From the NCBI RefSeq assembly GCF_024704385.1, contig NZ_JAJDFX010000002.1:2852001-2916000 (forward strand): a stretch of DNA of 64,000 nucleotides, given 5' to 3'. Below, piece by piece: positions 1 to 10,253 of the stretch. Under the pieces are notes generated by a model. That model ran no database searches. It worked only from the letters and a program-made list of their open reading frames with translations, and had not been told where the DNA came from. The DNA comes from Cellulomonas sp. P24 (lineage in GTDB: Bacteria; Actinomycetota; Actinomycetes; Actinomycetales; Cellulomonadaceae). Position 1 is the first letter of the stretch. Every line of letters begins with the position of its first letter. The position numbers and the translations under genes were made by a program.

Positions 1-419
1 AGGTCGGCGTACGCGAGCACGCTCGACGAGAGGTCCGCATCCGGCTGAGTGCGGCGGAGCACCGCGCGGATCCGTGCGACGACCTCCTCGAGGCTGAACG
101 GCTTCGTCACGTAGTCGTCGCCACCGACGGTCAACCCGGTGACCTTGTCCTGGGTGTCGTCGCGCGCCGTGAGGAACACGACGGGGACGTGCTGCCCCTT
201 CTCGCGCAGGCGCCGCGTGACGGCGAACCCGTCCATGTCGGGAAGCATCACGTCGAGGACGACGAGATCGAGCTCGACCTGGCGTGCGACGCGGAGCGCT
301 GCGGCCCCGTCGGCGGCGGTGTGCACCTCGAAGCCGGCGAAACGCAGCGAGGTGGCCAGAAGCTCGCGGATGTTCGGCTCGTCGTCGACGACGAGCAGAC
401 GCGCCTCAGGTGTAGTCAT
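1..419 (-). CDS. OmpR-family response regulator, cut off by window start
   Basis: N-terminal part of a two-component response regulator. The ATG is at 419 on the minus strand and the gene runs off position 1, so the DNA-binding half is missing. The visible 139 residues form a receiver domain: the acidic pair in LLVVDDEPNIREL, the phosphoacceptor Asp in LDVMLPDMDG, the switch Thr in FLTARDD and the conserved Lys in YVTKPF. The linker after it (ARIRAVLRR) is typical of OmpR/PhoB regulators in actinobacteria, so a winged-helix output is expected but not visible. A partner histidine kinase would lie outside the window. It is followed upstream by pspA on the same strand with a gap of about 110 bases. 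Confidence 0.85.
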   Translation of the reverse strand, partial: MTTPEARLLVVDDEPNIRELLATSLRFAGFEVHTAADGAAALRVARQVELDLVVLDVMLPDMDGFAVTRRLREKGQHVPVVFLTARDDTQDKVTGLTVGGDDYVTKPFSLEEVVARIRAVLRRTQPDADLSSSVLAYAD

Positions 420-530
420 GCCAGCAGTGTCGCGCGCATTTCTGAGAACCACCTGGGAGTGGTCTGGGCGACGAGGGCAGGCATCCGGCGAGGTTCCCTC
501 ATGGATGCCGACCGCCCGTCGCCCGTCGGC

Positions 531-1250
531 TCAGACCTTCGGGTTCTTGAGGGCGGCGAGGCGTGCCTCGACCTCCACGGCGGCGCTGGACACCTCGAGC
601 TCCTCGAACTGCGCGTCGAGCGAGGACGCCGCGACCTCGGCCTGACCGGCGGCCTTGGCCTCCTCGCGCCGCACCTTGTCCTCGAAGCGGGAGATCTCGC
701 TCGTCGGGTCCAGCACGTTGATCGCCGACAGTGCGCCCTGGACCTTGGACTGGGCCTCGGCGCTCTTCTGCCGGGCGACCAGCGAGTCACGGCGGGTCTT
801 GAGGTCGGCGAGCTTGTCCTTCATCGCGGCGAGCCCGGACTTGAGCTTCTCGACGACCTCGGTCTGCGAGGCGATCATCGGCTCGGCCGTGGTGGCCTCC
901 TGCTCCGCGGCGATCTGCTTGCCGATGGCGACCTTGGCGAGGTTGTCGAACTTGTCGGCGTCCGCCGTGCTGCCCGCTGCGCGGAGCTCGTCGGCGCGGT
1001 TCGACGCCGCGAGCGCCTTGCGCCCCCAGTCCGCCGCCGCCGCGACGTCTGCCGCGTGGTCCTGCTCGGCCAGCCGCAGGTTGCCGATGGTCTGGGCGAC
1101 GGCGTCCTCGGCCTCGGCGATGTTGTTCGTGTAGTCACGGATGAGCTGGTCGATCATCTTGCCCGGGTCCTCGGCGCGGTCCAGCAGCGAGTTGATGTTC
1201 GCCTTCGCGAGCTGGGTGATGCGACCGAGCACCGTCTGCTTCTCTGCCAT
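531..1250 (-). CDS. pspA: PspA/IM30 family envelope-stress protein
   Basis: A 239-residue PspA/IM30 (ESCRT-III related) protein. The family forms peripheral membrane assemblies that protect the cytoplasmic membrane under stress. The N-terminus (LGRITQLAKANINSLLDRAE, then DPGKMIDQLIRDY) matches the amphipathic helix and first helix of the family. Residues of about 25-185 are almost entirely heptad-patterned coiled coil rich in Ala, Glu and Lys. There is no signal peptide or membrane segment, as usual. The upstream neighbour on the same strand is a membrane-anchored TPM-domain protein, a pairing seen in actinobacteria, so the two may act together in envelope maintenance; that link is inference. 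Confidence 0.9.
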   Translation of the reverse strand: MAEKQTVLGRITQLAKANINSLLDRAEDPGKMIDQLIRDYTNNIAEAEDAVAQTIGNLRLAEQDHAADVAAAADWGRKALAASNRADELRAAGSTADADKFDNLAKVAIGKQIAAEQEATTAEPMIASQTEVVEKLKSGLAAMKDKLADLKTRRDSLVARQKSAEAQSKVQGALSAINVLDPTSEISRFEDKVRREEAKAAGQAEVAASSLDAQFEELEVSSAAVEVEARLAALKNPKV

Positions 1251-1359
1251 CGTCGTTCCTCTCGTCGTCCTGCCAGGTGTCGAGCTGCTGCGTCATGCGC
1301 CGGGCCGTGGTCCGGGCCGAACCTGCGGGGTCGGTGTCCTCTCTCGTCGGTGTCCACTC

Positions 1360-3450
1360 TCAGAAGCGCCCGCCCCCGCCCCGGCCGCCCCGGCCGCCGC
1401 CTCCGCCGAACCCGCCGCCACCGCCGCGTCCGCCCCGGCCGCCGCCGCCGAACCCGCCGCCGAAGCCGCCTCCGCCGAACCCGCCGCCGAAGCCCCCGCC
1501 CCGGCCACCGCCGCGGAGGAGCTGGTCGATCAGGATCCCGCCGAGGATCAGCCCTGCCGTCCCGCCAGGCGTGCCGCCGGGGCCGGAGCTCCGCCGCTGC
1601 TGCTCCTCGAACGCCGCGACGTCCCGCTGGGCGAGCTGCTGCGCGGCCTGGACGAGCTGGTCGGCCTGAGTCGCCTCGGTGAGCGCCGTCACCGGGTCGC
1701 TGGTCGCGACGGACTGGGCCTGCTGCGCGTGCCGCGCGGCCTCGGAGAGGCGGGTGCGTGCCTCCGGGCCGACCGCGCCGCGCCGCGACTCGATGTAGGC
1801 GGCCAGCGCGCTGATCTGCGCGGTCACCCGCCCGAGCAGGTCCGTGAGCCGGGCACGCGCCCGGTCGGCCTGCTCGGCGCGCTCGCGGTAGGGGGCGAGC
1901 GCCGCGTCGAGCGCCGCCTCGGCCTGCGTCAGGTCGCGCAGGGCCGCGAGCGGGTCGCCGCCGGAGCGGGCCTGCTGTGCCGCGTCGACGGCACGGCGGG
2001 CGTCGGCGACCGGGGTTCCGAGGGTCGCGTCGGTGGGGGCGAGCCGGGCTGCGTCCGCGAGGTCGCTGCTCAGGGACGCGATCCCCGCATCGAGGCTCTG
2101 GCCGGCCGAGGCGAGCTGGGTACCGGCCTGGTCGACGGCGTCGAGCAGCCCGACCGCCTGGGCGAGCGCCGCCTGGGCGGCGCGGGCAGCCGCCACGGCA
2201 GCACCGCGGTCCTCGGCGGTGAGCGATGCGCGGCCGCTCGCCACGGTCTCGGTGATGCCGGCGGCGAGGCGCTCGACCTGGTCCGGGTTGGCGCTGACGG
2301 AGGCGAGCGCCTCCGGCGGGTACCGGGTCGCCAGCCCGGCGAGCGTCGTACGTGCGGCCGGGACGCGCGCGACCACCTCGGCCGATCGCGTCTCGGCGTC
2401 GTCGAGCAGCTCGGGGGCACGGGCCTGCAGGTCCCGGAGCTTGTCGAACTCGTCCGCGTGAGCGTCGAGCGCGGCGCCGACCTCGTCGCACGTCCGGATG
2501 ATCTGCGTCATCATCTCGCGCGCCTGCGGCTCGGTCTCCGGCACGGTGTCGTCGAGCTGCTGACGGAGCGTGAAGACCTCCGCGACGGCGCGCTTCGCGT
2601 CGACGAGGGCGGCCGAGAACGCGGCGGTCGCCTCGAGCCCGAACTGGGCCTGGGCGAACCCGAGCTCCTGCTCGGAGGCCTTGATCGCGTCGTCGATCGC
2701 GACCAGGGCAGCGCTCGCCCGGGTGCTGAGCTCGGCGGTCGGGAGCGCGGCGAGGGCGTCGCCGGGCGTGCCACCGGTGCCGGGGCGGCTCGTGGCGGCC
2801 CGTCGGTTCGCCGACCGGATCACGAGCGCGACCCCGCCGACCAGGACGACGAGCACGAGGACCAGCACCACGAGCAGCGAACCGCTGCCGGACGACGCGG
2901 TGCCCGTCGTCGAACCGGCACCAGAGCCGGTACCCGAGCCCGTGTCCGCGGCGGCGCGGAAGCCGTCCGCGGCAGCGATCGCTGCACCGGCCCAGTCCGA
3001 CGACGAGAGCACGGGTTCGACGAGGTCGGCCCGCACGTGGGCGATCTGCGCGTCGGTCACGCTGGCGGCGGTGTCCAAGGAGAACGCGTACGCGCGATCG
3101 CCCGTCGCGACCGCGAGCAGGATGTCGTCGACACCGAGCTGGGACACGGTGGCGGTGTCGTCCGCCCAGGTCTGGGGGTTCGCGCCGTCGAACGTGTCGA
3201 CGAACACGACCCACAGGTCGAAGCGAGTGTCGGCGCTGAGCCGGTCCAGGTGGCTGCGAACCTCGGCGGTGCGACCGCCGAGGGCCCCCACCTGGTCGGT
3301 GATCCGGTCGGCGACCCGGAACGGTGCGACCGCATGGGCGGCGGTGGCGTCGACCGTCGTGGACACCAGTGCCCCACCGACGCCGAGGACCCCCACCAGG
3401 GCGGCGACGCAGAGAGAGGTCAGGATCCGGGCCGTGCGACGTCCGATCAC
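1360..3450 (-). CDS. TPM-domain membrane protein with Gly-rich tail
   Basis: A protein of about 696 residues. I chose the GTG at 3450 because AAAGGA lies about 8 bases upstream and the product then begins with Arg-rich residues and a hydrophobic segment (ILTSLCVAALVGVLGVGG), a signal anchor; an ATG 45 bases upstream lacks a ribosome site. Residues of about 40-165 fit the TPM (YgcG/TLP18) domain, found in extracytoplasmic proteins. A second membrane segment (LLVVLVLVLVVLVGGVALVI) follows near residue 210. A long Ala-rich helical region comes next, then a C-terminal tail of almost pure Gly with Phe and Arg. No enzymatic motif is evident. pspA lies 109 bases downstream on the same strand. The exact function is unknown. 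Confidence 0.75.
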   Translation of the reverse strand: MIGRRTARILTSLCVAALVGVLGVGGALVSTTVDATAAHAVAPFRVADRITDQVGALGGRTAEVRSHLDRLSADTRFDLWVVFVDTFDGANPQTWADDTATVSQLGVDDILLAVATGDRAYAFSLDTAASVTDAQIAHVRADLVEPVLSSSDWAGAAIAAADGFRAAADTGSGTGSGAGSTTGTASSGSGSLLVVLVLVLVVLVGGVALVIRSANRRAATSRPGTGGTPGDALAALPTAELSTRASAALVAIDDAIKASEQELGFAQAQFGLEATAAFSAALVDAKRAVAEVFTLRQQLDDTVPETEPQAREMMTQIIRTCDEVGAALDAHADEFDKLRDLQARAPELLDDAETRSAEVVARVPAARTTLAGLATRYPPEALASVSANPDQVERLAAGITETVASGRASLTAEDRGAAVAAARAAQAALAQAVGLLDAVDQAGTQLASAGQSLDAGIASLSSDLADAARLAPTDATLGTPVADARRAVDAAQQARSGGDPLAALRDLTQAEAALDAALAPYRERAEQADRARARLTDLLGRVTAQISALAAYIESRRGAVGPEARTRLSEAARHAQQAQSVATSDPVTALTEATQADQLVQAAQQLAQRDVAAFEEQQRRSSGPGGTPGGTAGLILGGILIDQLLRGGGRGGGFGGGFGGGGFGGGFGGGGRGGRGGGGGFGGGGGRGGRGGGGRF

Positions 3451-3541
3451 GTGGCGATCCTTTCCCGTGCGCGACCTGTGCGCAACGTGTGCCATGCAGC
3501 GGGATTCGATCGTCGACCCCTCGCACGAGTACCGTCGTCCG

Positions 3542-4333
3542 GTGACTTTCGATCAGCACCCCGCCACGACGCCCGACCGCTCGGCGCCGTCGGCGCCGCA
3601 GGGCGTCATCACGGTGGTCCAGCACGCGGACGACATCCCTCTCGACCGGTTCGCCGACTGGTTCGGCGACGGCGTCCAGGTCCGCGTCGTCCGGCCCGAC
3701 CTCGGCGAGGACGTGCCCGCCTCGGCCGCGGAGGTCGGCGACGGGCTCGTGGTCCTCGGCGGCGAGCGGTCCGCGTACGACGACGACGCCTGGCCGTGGC
3801 TGCCGGCGACCCGCGCCCTGCTCGCCTCGGCGGCCCGTTCCGGCGTCCCGACGCTCGCGATCTGCCTCGGCGCCCAGCTCCTGGCGGTCGCGGGTGGCGG
3901 GCGCGTCCAGGTCGCCGCACCTCCCGGTGTCGAGGCGGGAGCGGTGCAGGTGCGGTGGCGCCCGGAGGCCGCGACCGATGCGATCGTCGGCGGGCTCGTC
4001 GCGGCGTCGTCGGGCAGCACCGTGCTGCCGACCCTGCACGGCGACTCGGTCGTCGAGCTCCCGGCGGGGGCGGTGTGGCTCGGGTCGTCGAGCATGTACC
4101 CGTTCCAGGCGTTCCGCTGGGGCTCCGCGTGGGGGCTGCAGTTCCACCCCGAGGCGTCGCCGGCGACCGTCGCGCACTGGGCGCGTCAGACCCCCGGGGC
4201 CGACGCGGAGGCCGTCGAGTCCGCCCTCGTCGCGGTCGACGACCAGGTGCGCGAGTCGGGTCGGCTGATCGCGGAGGCGTTCGTCGCCGTCGTGCTGACC
4301 GGCGAGCTGGCGGGGGTCCGCACCGCTCCGTGA
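3542..4333 (+). CDS. Class I glutamine amidotransferase (GMP synthase-like)
   Basis: A 263-residue stand-alone class I glutamine amidotransferase. It starts at a GTG (VTFDQHP). The nucleophile is Cys108 in AICLGAQLLA and the catalytic pair is His202/Glu204 in LQFHPEAS, both in canonical spacing. Proteins of this type resemble the GATase half of GMP synthase, and actinobacteria carry several of unknown acceptor substrate; nothing here shows which molecule receives the ammonia. The gene is divergent from the TPM gene (91 bases between starts) and convergent with the XPB helicase gene, so it is probably a single-gene unit. The enzyme class is secure and the pathway unknown. Confidence 0.85.
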   Translation: MTFDQHPATTPDRSAPSAPQGVITVVQHADDIPLDRFADWFGDGVQVRVVRPDLGEDVPASAAEVGDGLVVLGGERSAYDDDAWPWLPATRALLASAARSGVPTLAICLGAQLLAVAGGGRVQVAAPPGVEAGAVQVRWRPEAATDAIVGGLVAASSGSTVLPTLHGDSVVELPAGAVWLGSSSMYPFQAFRWGSAWGLQFHPEASPATVAHWARQTPGADAEAVESALVAVDDQVRESGRLIAEAFVAVVLTGELAGVRTAP

Positions 4334-4435
4334 CGGTGCGCGTGGCCAGGTCGCGTGGCCGCCTGGTCGCGCGCGGTCACCGGGTCGTGTGGTCGGCCGT
4401 GGACGGGACCGGGTCGCTGCGGTGCGGCCACCGCG

Positions 4436-6099
4436 TCAGTCGGTGACGAGGTCCTCCGCGTCGACGATCGTGTACGCGTAGCCCTGCTCGGCGAGGAACC
4501 GCTGCCGGTGCGCCGCGAACTCCTGGTCCACGGTGTCGCGCGCGACGACCGCGTAGAAGTGTGCGGTACGGCCGTCCTCCTTGGGTCGCAGGATGCGCCC
4601 GAGCCGCTGGGCCTCCTCCTGCCGTGAGCCGAACGAGCCGGAGACCTGGATCGCGACCGACGCCTCGGGCAGGTCGATCGAGAAGTTCGCGACCTTGCTC
4701 ACGACGAGCGTGGTGAGCTCGCCCGTGCGGAACGCCTGGTACAGCCGCTGCCGCTCGGTGACGGTGGTCGAGCCGGTGATGATCTCCGCGCCGAGGTGCT
4801 CCGCGAGCTCCTCGAGCTGGTCGATGTACTGGCCGATCACGAGGGTGGGCTCGCCCGCGTGCTTGGCCACGAGCTGCTCGACGACGCGGTTCTTGCCCGG
4901 GGCGGACGCCGCGAGCCGGTACTTGTCCTCGGGCTCGGCGGTCGCGTAGAGCATCCGCTCGCGGTCGGGGGAGGGTGAGGCGCACCTCGATGCAGGAGGC
5001 CGGGGCGATGTAGCCCTGGTTCTCGATGTCCTTCCACGGTGCGTCGTAGCGCTTGGGTCCGATCAGGCTGAAGACCTCGTCCTCGCGGCCGTCCTCACGC
5101 ACGAGCGTCGCGGTCAGCCCGAGCCGGCGCCGGGCCTGGAGGTCGGCCGTCATCCGGAAGATCGGGGCGGGCAGCAGGTGGACCTCGTCGTAGATCACCA
5201 GGCCCCAGTCACGGGCGTCGAGCAGCTCGAGGTGCGAGTAGACGCCCTTCCGCCTGGTCGTGAGCACCTGGTAGGTCGCGATCGTGACGGGGCGTACCTC
5301 CTTGCGGGCCCCCGAGTACTCGCCGATCTCGTCCTCGGTGAGCGTGGTGCGCCGCAGGAGCTCGTCCCGCCACTGCCGCGCGGACACGGTGTTCGTCACG
5401 AGGATCAGCGTGGTGGTCTTCGACGTCGCCATCGCGCCGGCGCCGACGAGCGTCTTGCCGGCGCCGCACGGCAGCACGACGACGCCCGACCCGCCGTGCC
5501 AGAACCCGTCGACCGCCTGCTGCTGGTACGGGCGGAGCGACCAGGGGGCGGCGCCGTCGGACCCGTCGGTGACGAGGTCGATCGGGTGCGCCTCGCCGTC
5601 GACGTACCCGGCGAGGTCCTCGGCGGGCCAGCCCAGCTTGAGCAGGACCTGCTTGAGGTGCCCGCGCTCGCTCGGGTGGACGACGACGGACTCCGCGTCG
5701 ATGCGCTCGCCGACGAGGCCGGCGGTGCGCCGGGACTTGAGGACCTCGGCGAGCACCGCACGGTCCAGCGCCTGGAGCACGAGGCCGTGCACCGGGTGCT
5801 GGATGAGCTGCAGCCGGCCGTAGCGGGACATCGTCTCGGCGATGTCGACCAGCAGCGCGTGCGGGACCGGGTACCGCGAGTAGTCGAGCAGCACGTTGAC
5901 GACCTGCTCGGCGTCGTGGCCGGCCGCGCGGGCGTTCCACAGACCGAGGGGGGGTCAGGCGGTACGTGTGCACGTGCTCCGGCGCGCGCTCGAGCTCGGC
6001 GAACGGTGCGATCGCGCGGCGGCACTCCTCGGCCTGGTCGTGGTCGACCTCGAGGAGGAGCGACTTGTCGCTCTGCACGATCAACGGGCCGTCGGTCAT
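4436..6099 (-). CDS. XPB-type DNA repair helicase, two apparent frameshifts
   Basis: A superfamily 2 DNA helicase of the archaeal/bacterial XPB (RAD25) type, about 550 residues. The N-terminus (ATG at 6099) carries the start of the XPB damage-recognition-like domain. The middle holds the Walker A motif (LPCGAGKTLVG), the DEVH box (IYDEVHLLPA) and motif III (LTATLVRED). The C-terminal part holds motif VI (QRLGRILRPK). The reading frame changes twice, at G runs 5948-5954 and 4967-4971. Removing one G from each gives continuous family-like protein (TPLGLWNARAAG and LTLPDRERMLYATAE). I read these as sequence errors. It lies downstream of a helicase-associated protein on the same strand (gap 91 bases), a typical actinobacterial pair. 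Confidence 0.88.
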
Positions 6100-6190
6100 C
6101 CGTGGGCTGCCTTTCGCCGGGGCGAGAACAAGAAGAACAGGAAGGAGTCGCGTGCGGTCCGGTGGGTCACGGGGTCACGGGTTCGCTCAG

Positions 6191-8618
6191 TCACTCGGTC
6201 GCGGGGTCCTCGGGCTCGATCAGGGTGACGGCCGCGATCCGGTGCACCGCGATCGTCAGCTCGGACTCCCGCTCGACGTCGATCGCCCGGACACGGCCGC
6301 CCTCGACGGTGACGGGACGGACCCGGCGTCGTGCCGGGGTCCCTGCCGGTCCGACGATCTCGATCCACACCTCGTGCTTGCCGGCTGCTGCCTCACGCAA
6401 CGTGCCCAACGCGACGGCGGGGTCCTGTGTTCCCCCGTCGTCGACCGCGGCCGCGGCGGCCGCCGCAGCGCGTGTCTGCAGGGACCTGTCCGCCTGGGCC
6501 GCGCGCTCGGCGCCGCGGAGCCGGGGGATCAGGGCGGTCAACCGTGCGGTGCGCGCGCCCGGCGCCTCGCGCACCACCTCGGCGACGACGTCCGACCCGG
6601 TCCCGGGCCGGCGCCGGTCGCCACGAACGCGTCGCACCGTGGGGCGTCCGAGCACCACCTGCCCGTCGGGTCCTTCGGCCGACGGTGAGAGCCCGTGCAC
6701 GCGCAGGGCCTCGAGCACCGTGGACGGGTCGGCGTGGCACGCGAGCACGGTCGGGGCGAGGCGGACCAGGCCGAGCCGGGCGAACACCGGGTTCTGGGCC
6801 ACGCCCGCGAGGAGCAACGGGTCCTCCGCGCGGATGTAGCTGGTGGCGACGCCGACGCGCAGCCGTCCGTGGGTGCGGGCCGCGTCGCGGACGAGGTAGT
6901 CGAGCGCCTGCGGGACCGGGGTGCGCGAGTGGTTCGCGAGGTCGGCGAGGACCTCGTCCGCACCGCGACCGTCGTCGAGCGCGCGGCGGACGGTGTCGGC
7001 CGTGAAGCGGACCGTCAGGGCTGCCCCGCGTGACTCGACCTGGGCGAGGCAGTCGAGCAGGTGGGCGAGTGCCGGGGTCGGGCGGCCCGGGACGACGCCG
7101 GTGAGGTCGCCCTGGAGCAGGAGCTCGTCGACGGGCGGCGCGAGCAGGTCCGCGAGCGCCGCGTCGGCAGGACGCGCAGCGCCGAGACCAGCGGTGCCGA
7201 GACCTGCACGGTCGGGTGTGGCGGGCCACGGCGTGGACCCGTCGACGCCCGACGCGGTGTCGGCGTGCAGCTCGGCGAGGAGTGCGAGCCCGGGGTCGCC
7301 GATCGCACCCGCCCCGGTCACGCCGATGAGGGCGGCCTCGGCGAGCACGGCCGCGACGGCGTCGGTCGACGGGATCGCCCGTGGCGCGCGCCAGGCGAGG
7401 ACGTCGATCACCCCGGTGGTGTCGAGCGCGCGGACGTCGTCGCCGTGGGAGGCCTCCGCCAGGACCTCGAGCACGACGCGTCGCAGCCGCGCCGCCCACG
7501 GACGGTGCAGCTCGGGGTCGAGCGCGGAGGGCTGGCTGCCTCGGGTGCCTCGGGCGGCTTCGACCCAGGCCGCGCGGTCGCTGCGCACCCAGGTGCGAGC
7601 GAGCAGGGCCCACTGCTCGGGGAGCTCCGCCGCGAGCCAGTCGTCGACCGCGGCGGTCGGCGCGAATGCCGGGACGACGTCGGCGTCGTCCACCACCAGA
7701 CCGGCGCCCTGCGCGAGCTCCGCGACGTGGACGGCGGTCGCGTCGTCGACCTCGAGCTGCTGGGCGAGGCGCCGCAGCTCGCGGACGCCCAGACCGCCGG
7801 AGCGCAGGACCGGCGGGGGAGTGCGCTCCCACGTCCGGATCAGCACGGTGACGAGGCGCACGATCTCCTCGGCGGCCCGCGCGGACTCCGCGTTCACGAC
7901 GTGGGCGTCACGGGGGGGGACCGTCGGGACGTGGTGGCTCGACGAGGGCGACCCGGTGCGTGCGACCACCACGCAGCGCGAGCCCGACGTGCCGGGGCAG
8001 GACGACGGTGTGCGCGTCCTGGGCGATCAGGAGCCCGCGCTCGACCAGCCAGGAGGCGGCCCGTGCCGAGGTGCTCGTGCGGTCGGCCGGGGTGTGACCC
8101 ACGGGCGGTCCCCAGGTCAGTGCGGCGAGGACCTCGCGTGCACCGGTCGGCGCCTCGGCGAGCAGGCGGGAGAGCCACACCGTGTCGTCGGGGTCCGCGG
8201 GGACGTCCGCCGGCACGACCGGCCCGAGCCCGCCGGGGTACGGACCGAGGGCGTCGGCGAGCCCGGGCGCCGGGCGCAGGTCGGGGGCGCCGGCACGCGG
8301 GTGCCAGAGCAGGGCGAGGTCGGTGACGACGACGAGCACGCGCACGACGTCGGGGACGGGGGCGTCGAGGGCGGCTGCCACGGACTCGGCAGTCACCGGC
8401 CTCCCGAGACCGTCCATGGCCACCGCGGCCTCGAGGACCTGGATCGCGAACGCGTCGAGGTGCGAGAGCGCGCGCTCCGTGCTGGCGCGGCTCGTGGCGC
8501 GGGCAGCGAGAGAGGCGAGCGTGGTCGGCGTCGGGTTGGCCAGGTCCGGTCGGCGCAGCATCAGGGTGACGAGCGTCTCGTCAGAGCGGTCACGCAGGTG
8601 CTCGCTGAAAGTGGACAT
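6191..8618 (-). CDS. Helicase-associated (XPB/Ssl2-like) domain protein, one frameshift
   Basis: A large protein of about 800 residues that precedes the XPB helicase gene. It begins MSTFSEHLRDRSDETLV at 8618. The first roughly 230 residues resemble the winged-helix helicase-associated region annotated in actinobacteria as helicase C-terminal or XPB/Ssl2-like protein. The rest is Ala/Leu/Val/Arg-rich, with no Walker motifs of its own. The frame changes in the 8-G run at 7912-7919; removing one G joins PPRPDGPP to RDAHVVNAESA, giving one continuous chain. Family assignment rests on gene order and overall pattern, with no catalytic residue to check. The likely role is partner or regulator of the adjacent helicase. 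Confidence 0.7.
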
Positions 8619-8792
8619 CCCTGCAACGATACGGCGTCAAGTGCGACGGCCCGTCCGCGGCCCTGCCGCTCCTCGCCCTCGTCGAGGAGAATCGTGCGGC
8701 GCCGGGACCGCACGCCAGGTAGCCTTGGTGCGCATGCGTGCAGCGGTCTGCGCGCACTGTTCCCCGTCACAGACTCAGACACAGAGGTTCCA

Positions 8793-9176
8793 GTGCCCAC
8801 CGGCAAGGTCAAGTGGTTCGACACCGAGCGCGGCTTCGGCTTCATCGCCAGCGACGAGGGCGATGAAGTGTTCCTGCACGCCTCCGCACTGCCGGCGGGC
8901 GTCGCGTCGCCGAAGCCCGGGACCCGGCTCGAGTTCGGCGTCGCCGACGGGCGTCGCGGTCCGCAGGCGCTCTCGGTGAAGATCCTCGACCCGGTCCCGT
9001 CCATCGCGAAGGCGCAGCGCAAGCCGGCCGACGACATGGCCGTGATCGTCGAGGACCTCATCAAGGTGCTCGACAAGGTCGGCAACGACCTCCGCCGCGG
9101 TCGCTACCCCGAGAAGGCCACCGGCGAGAAGTACGCCGCGCTGCTGCGCGCGGTCGCCGACAGTCTCGAGGGCTGA
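8793..9176 (+). CDS. Cold-shock domain protein with C-terminal extension
   Basis: A 127-residue protein starting at GTG 8793 (VPTGKVKWFDTERGFGF), with AGAGG just upstream. Residues 1-66 form a cold-shock domain with both nucleic-acid-binding motifs (RGFGFI and VFLHAS). Residues 67-127 are a helical, charged extension (SIAKAQRKPADDMAVIVEDL onwards) that is absent from the 67-residue CspA but common in an actinobacterial subgroup. The family binds single-stranded RNA or DNA as an RNA chaperone. The next gene, a DUF3027 protein, starts three bases after the stop and is probably co-transcribed. Confidence 0.9.
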   Translation: MPTGKVKWFDTERGFGFIASDEGDEVFLHASALPAGVASPKPGTRLEFGVADGRRGPQALSVKILDPVPSIAKAQRKPADDMAVIVEDLIKVLDKVGNDLRRGRYPEKATGEKYAALLRAVADSLEG

Positions 9177-9179
9177 GCC

Positions 9180-10253
9180 GTGGTCACCAAGAAGTCGGCC
9201 AAGGACGCGGTCCTCGAGGGGGCTGTCGACCTGGCGCGCCTTGCGGCCGAGGAGATCGCCGAGCACCCGACCGACGTCGGTGAGCACCTGGGGACGGTCG
9301 TCGAGGGCGAGCGCCTGGTCTCGCACCTGTTCGCGTGCGCGGCACCGGGCTACCGGGGCTGGCGCTGGACCGTGACGCTCGCGCGGGTTCCGCGGGGCCG
9401 CGTGGCGACGGTCTGCGAGGTCGAGCTCCTCCCGGGCGACGACGCGATCCTCGCGTCGGCCTGGCTGCCGTGGTCCGAGCGGCTCCGGCCCGGGGACCTC
9501 GGACCGGGGGACGTCCTCCCGCTGATCGCGGACGACGACCGCCTCGACCAGGGGTACGAGGCGACCGGTGACGCGGACGCCGACGCGATGGCCGTGTTCG
9601 AGCTCGGGCTGGGTCGCGAACGCGTGCTCTCGCCGCACGGGCGCGCGGCCGCTGCCGAACGCTGGTACATGGGATCGCACGGACCCACGACGCCGGGCGC
9701 CGTCTCGGCGAGCGCACCGTGCTCGACCTGCGGGTTCCTGATCCTGCTCGCGGGTTCGCTGAGGACCGAGTTCGGGGTCTGCGCGAACGAGTGGTCCGAC
9801 GACGACGGACGCGTCGTGAGCATGGACCACGGCTGCGGTGCCCACTCGCAGACGGACGTCGAGCCGCAGGGCAGCGACTGGCCCGCGCCCGGGACCCTCG
9901 CCGACGACCTCGACATCGAGCTCGTCAACCTGATCGCCGAGCACCACGAGGCGACGCGCGACGCATCGGCCGACGCGTTCCCGGTGGTCGAGGACCCGAC
10001 GCCGCCGGACACCCGCGCCGCCGTCGTCCCTGTCGAGGCCGCGCCGTACATCGAGGTCGTCACCTCGGAGGCGACGGCAGCCGTCCCCGAGGACGTCGTG
10101 CCCGCCGACGATGTGCTCGAGGACGCCGTGCCCGCCGACGTGACGACAGAGGTCGAGACCGCGGCTCTCCCGGAGGACGTCGACGAGGACGCCGCGGGGC
10201 CCGTCGCCCAGGCCGACACCGTCGACACGTCTGTGATCGACCCCGAGCAGTGA
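9180..10253 (+). CDS. DUF3027 family protein
   Basis: A 357-residue protein of the actinobacterial DUF3027 family, function unknown. It starts at a GTG three bases after the cold-shock gene. Residues of about 1-255 are the conserved part, including WRWTVTLARVPRG, a Cys pair in CSTCGFL, and CANEW and HGCGAHS, which together could bind a metal ion (inference). Residues of about 255-357 are an acidic, Ala/Val/Pro/Asp-rich tail with imperfect repeats around EDVVPADDVLEDAVPADV. Its stop overlaps the start of the sacsin-like ATPase gene, so csp, DUF3027 and the ATPase probably form an operon. Confidence 0.8.
   Translation: MVTKKSAKDAVLEGAVDLARLAAEEIAEHPTDVGEHLGTVVEGERLVSHLFACAAPGYRGWRWTVTLARVPRGRVATVCEVELLPGDDAILASAWLPWSERLRPGDLGPGDVLPLIADDDRLDQGYEATGDADADAMAVFELGLGRERVLSPHGRAAAAERWYMGSHGPTTPGAVSASAPCSTCGFLILLAGSLRTEFGVCANEWSDDDGRVVSMDHGCGAHSQTDVEPQGSDWPAPGTLADDLDIELVNLIAEHHEATRDASADAFPVVEDPTPPDTRAAVVPVEAAPYIEVVTSEATAAVPEDVVPADDVLEDAVPADVTTEVETAALPEDVDEDAAGPVAQADTVDTSVIDPEQ

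Noticed and set aside
1360-1520. GC-only repeat block at the end of the TPM gene as a non-coding repeat
   Set aside because: It is in frame and encodes the Gly-rich tail typical of this protein type.
1154-4177. Very long open frames on the strand opposite or in other frames of real genes
   Set aside because: High-GC shadow frames with Arg/Ala/Pro-rich, motif-free products overlapping recognised genes.
4377-5894. Separate proteins in the three frames of the XPB region
   Set aside because: The pieces are consecutive parts of one helicase joined at G runs; no piece has its own start with a ribosome site.
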